From positions 1-14,897 of the forward strand of contig PKYZ01000526.1 in NCBI GenBank assembly GCA_003132865.1: 14,897 nucleotides of DNA, given 5' to 3'. The translations under genes were made by a program, and so were the position numbers. The notes under the pieces are model-generated. The model worked only from the letters and a program-made list of their open reading frames with translations, did no database searches and was not told where the DNA came from. Each line of letters starts with the position of its first letter. Positions within the stretch are counted from its first letter, which is position 1. The stretch comes from Bryobacterales bacterium (GTDB lineage Bacteria; Acidobacteriota; Terriglobia; Bryobacterales; Bryobacteraceae). Of the stretch, positions 13,567 through 14,897 are shown one piece after another.

Positions 13567-14897
13567 ATGCGCACTCTACTAATCACCCTCGCCACCCTCG
13601 CCGCCCTGCCTACCCTGCCCGCCAGCGCCGCCACCTGCGGAAGCCTCGCCGCCGTGGCGCTCCCGGACGGCGCCATCACCACAACCGGGTCCGTCCCCGC
13701 CGGAACCTTCACGCCACCCTATGGCAACGCCATCGACAAACTCCCCGCCTTCTGCCGCGTGACCGGCGTCCTCAAGCCCACCCCCGACTCCTACATCCGC
13801 TTCGAAGTCTGGCTGCCCGCCTCCAACTGGAACCGCAAGCTCCTGGGCGTCGGCAACGGCGGATTCGCCGGCGCCATCGGATTCAACTCCATGGGTGCAA
13901 ATCTCAAGCGCGGCTACGCCACCGCTGGCACCGACACCGGACACGAAGCCGACGGCGAGGACGCGAGCTGGGCCTACCATCATCCGGAAAAGGTGAACGA
14001 CTTCGGCTATCGCGCCCTGCACCTCACCACTGTGAACGCCAAGAACCTCGTTCAGGCCTTCTACAGCCAGCCCGCGCAGCATGCCTATTTCGATAGCTGC
14101 TCCGATGGCGGGCGCGAAGCGCTCATGGAAGCCCAGCGCTTCCCCGCCGACTTCGACGGCATCCTCGCCGGCGCGCCCGCCAACTTTTGGACCCACATGC
14201 TGGCCGCCGGCGTCGATATCAGCCAGACTATCTACACCGATCCCGCCGGCTACATCTCCAGCATCAAATTCCCCGCCATCGCCGCCGCCGTGCTCGCCGC
14301 TTGCGATGCCCTCGACGGCGTGAAGGACGGCATCCTCAACGATCCCACTCGCTGTCACTTCGATCCGTCCACCCTCCTCTGCAAAGATGTGGATTCGCGC
14401 GCCTGCCTCACCGCGCCGCAAGTTGCCTCTCTCAAGAAACTCTATGCCGGCGGACGCAACTCGCACGGCGCGCCCATCTTTCCTGGCTACGCGCCCGGCG
14501 CCGAAGACGGACGCGGCGGCTGGGTCCCCTGGCTCATCGGCAATGGACCCGGCGGCAGCAGTAGCTCCGTCTATATGGAGAATTACTTCCGCTACATGGT
14601 GTTCGAAGATCCTACCTGGAATCCTCTCACCGCCAAGGTCGATACCGCCATACAAACCGCCGATGAAAAAACCGCGCGCGCCCTCAACGCCACGGAAACC
14701 GATCTGCACGGCTTTCAAGCCCGCGGCGGAAAGCTTATCCTCTATCACGGCTGGAACGACCCGGCCATCTCACCCGCCAACACCATCAACTACTACAACG
14801 GCGTACTCCACGCCATGGGCGCCCGCAGCGGGGAAAGCTTCGTGCGCCTCTATATGGTTCCCGGAATGCAGCATTGCATCGGCGGTCCCGGCCCCAG
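13567..14897 (+). CDS. Tannase/feruloyl esterase family protein, 3' end outside window
   Basis: An exported serine esterase that would release phenolic acids such as gallate or ferulate from plant esters. The frame is open for 443 codons to the window end. Residues 1-21 are a signal peptide (MRTLLITLATLAALPTLPAS). The mature part shows the tannase layout: FEVWLPASNWNRKLLGVGNGG, GYATAGTDTGHE, the nucleophile elbow SCSDGGREALMEAQRFP with Ser179, a lid region with several cysteines, YFRYMVFEDPTWN, Asp398 in YHGWNDPAISP, and His436 in PGMQHC. Cys178 and Cys437 beside Ser and His form the CS-D-HC disulfide typical of the family. All triad residues are present, so only a short C-terminal part is missing. 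The ATG at 13567 directly precedes the signal peptide. Codons favour C at the third position (CTC, ATC, GCC), unlike the CTG/GCG-rich neighbours. Confidence 0.93.
   Translation, partial: MRTLLITLATLAALPTLPASAATCGSLAAVALPDGAITTTGSVPAGTFTPPYGNAIDKLPAFCRVTGVLKPTPDSYIRFEVWLPASNWNRKLLGVGNGGFAGAIGFNSMGANLKRGYATAGTDTGHEADGEDASWAYHHPEKVNDFGYRALHLTTVNAKNLVQAFYSQPAQHAYFDSCSDGGREALMEAQRFPADFDGILAGAPANFWTHMLAAGVDISQTIYTDPAGYISSIKFPAIAAAVLAACDALDGVKDGILNDPTRCHFDPSTLLCKDVDSRACLTAPQVASLKKLYAGGRNSHGAPIFPGYAPGAEDGRGGWVPWLIGNGPGGSSSSVYMENYFRYMVFEDPTWNPLTAKVDTAIQTADEKTARALNATETDLHGFQARGGKLILYHGWNDPAISPANTINYYNGVLHAMGARSGESFVRLYMVPGMQHCIGGPGP

Noticed and set aside
13579..14748. 389-codon open frame on the minus strand
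   Set aside because: Antisense to the tannase gene, whose signal peptide and catalytic triad are on the plus strand. The minus product is Gly/Val/Glu-rich low complexity caused by the C-rich codons.

Overview
The window looks like a piece of a high-GC chromosome from an Acidobacteriota bacterium, most like the Solibacter/Bryobacterales lineage. This is inferred from the gene families: a Tat-exported DUF1501 protein, a DUF1549/DUF1553 cytochrome-like protein, a PVA-dehydrogenase-type quinohemoprotein, a tannase/feruloyl esterase, a TMTC-like TPR membrane protein and a GloVer-type repeat fragment. There is no rRNA or tRNA to confirm it. I saw no CRISPR array, tRNA, rRNA, transposase or cobalamin riboswitch.

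Left edge (1-704, minus strand): the first 29 codons of a membrane protein that runs off the window, a truncated GloVer-type exported fragment, and a 70-residue coiled-coil protein.

Corrinoid operon (766-3547, plus strand): four tightly packed genes. They encode a PduO-type cob(I)alamin adenosyltransferase, a small DUF6580/ECF-S-like membrane protein, a PP-loop ATPase of the diphthine-ammonia ligase family, and a BtuF-like cobalamin-binding protein with no signal peptide. Together they suggest uptake, capture, possible amidation and adenosylation of corrinoids. The last gene overlaps the convergent DUF1501 gene by 52 bases.

Exported redox/hydrolase block (3496-11135, minus strand): a DUF1549/DUF1553 protein with two CxxCH motifs overlaps a PQQ-cytochrome c dehydrogenase by 43 bases. 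The DUF1501 gene that usually accompanies DUF1549/1553 lies about 3.8 kb downstream. Between them is an apparently lower-GC segment (about 4.95-6.95 kb) with an Apea-like HEPN protein and a hicB-hicA toxin-antitoxin pair. That segment looks like an inserted defence or selfish island, and its HicA lacks the usual C-terminal helix.

Right part (11.2-14.9 kb, plus strand): a short TIR-like remnant, a TMTC-like GT-C glycosyltransferase with C-terminal TPRs, about 330 bases without a gene, and a tannase/feruloyl esterase whose full catalytic triad is visible but whose end lies outside the window.

Several genes lack a Shine-Dalgarno sequence and have a -10-like hexamer 6-8 bases before the start codon, which suggests leaderless transcripts.
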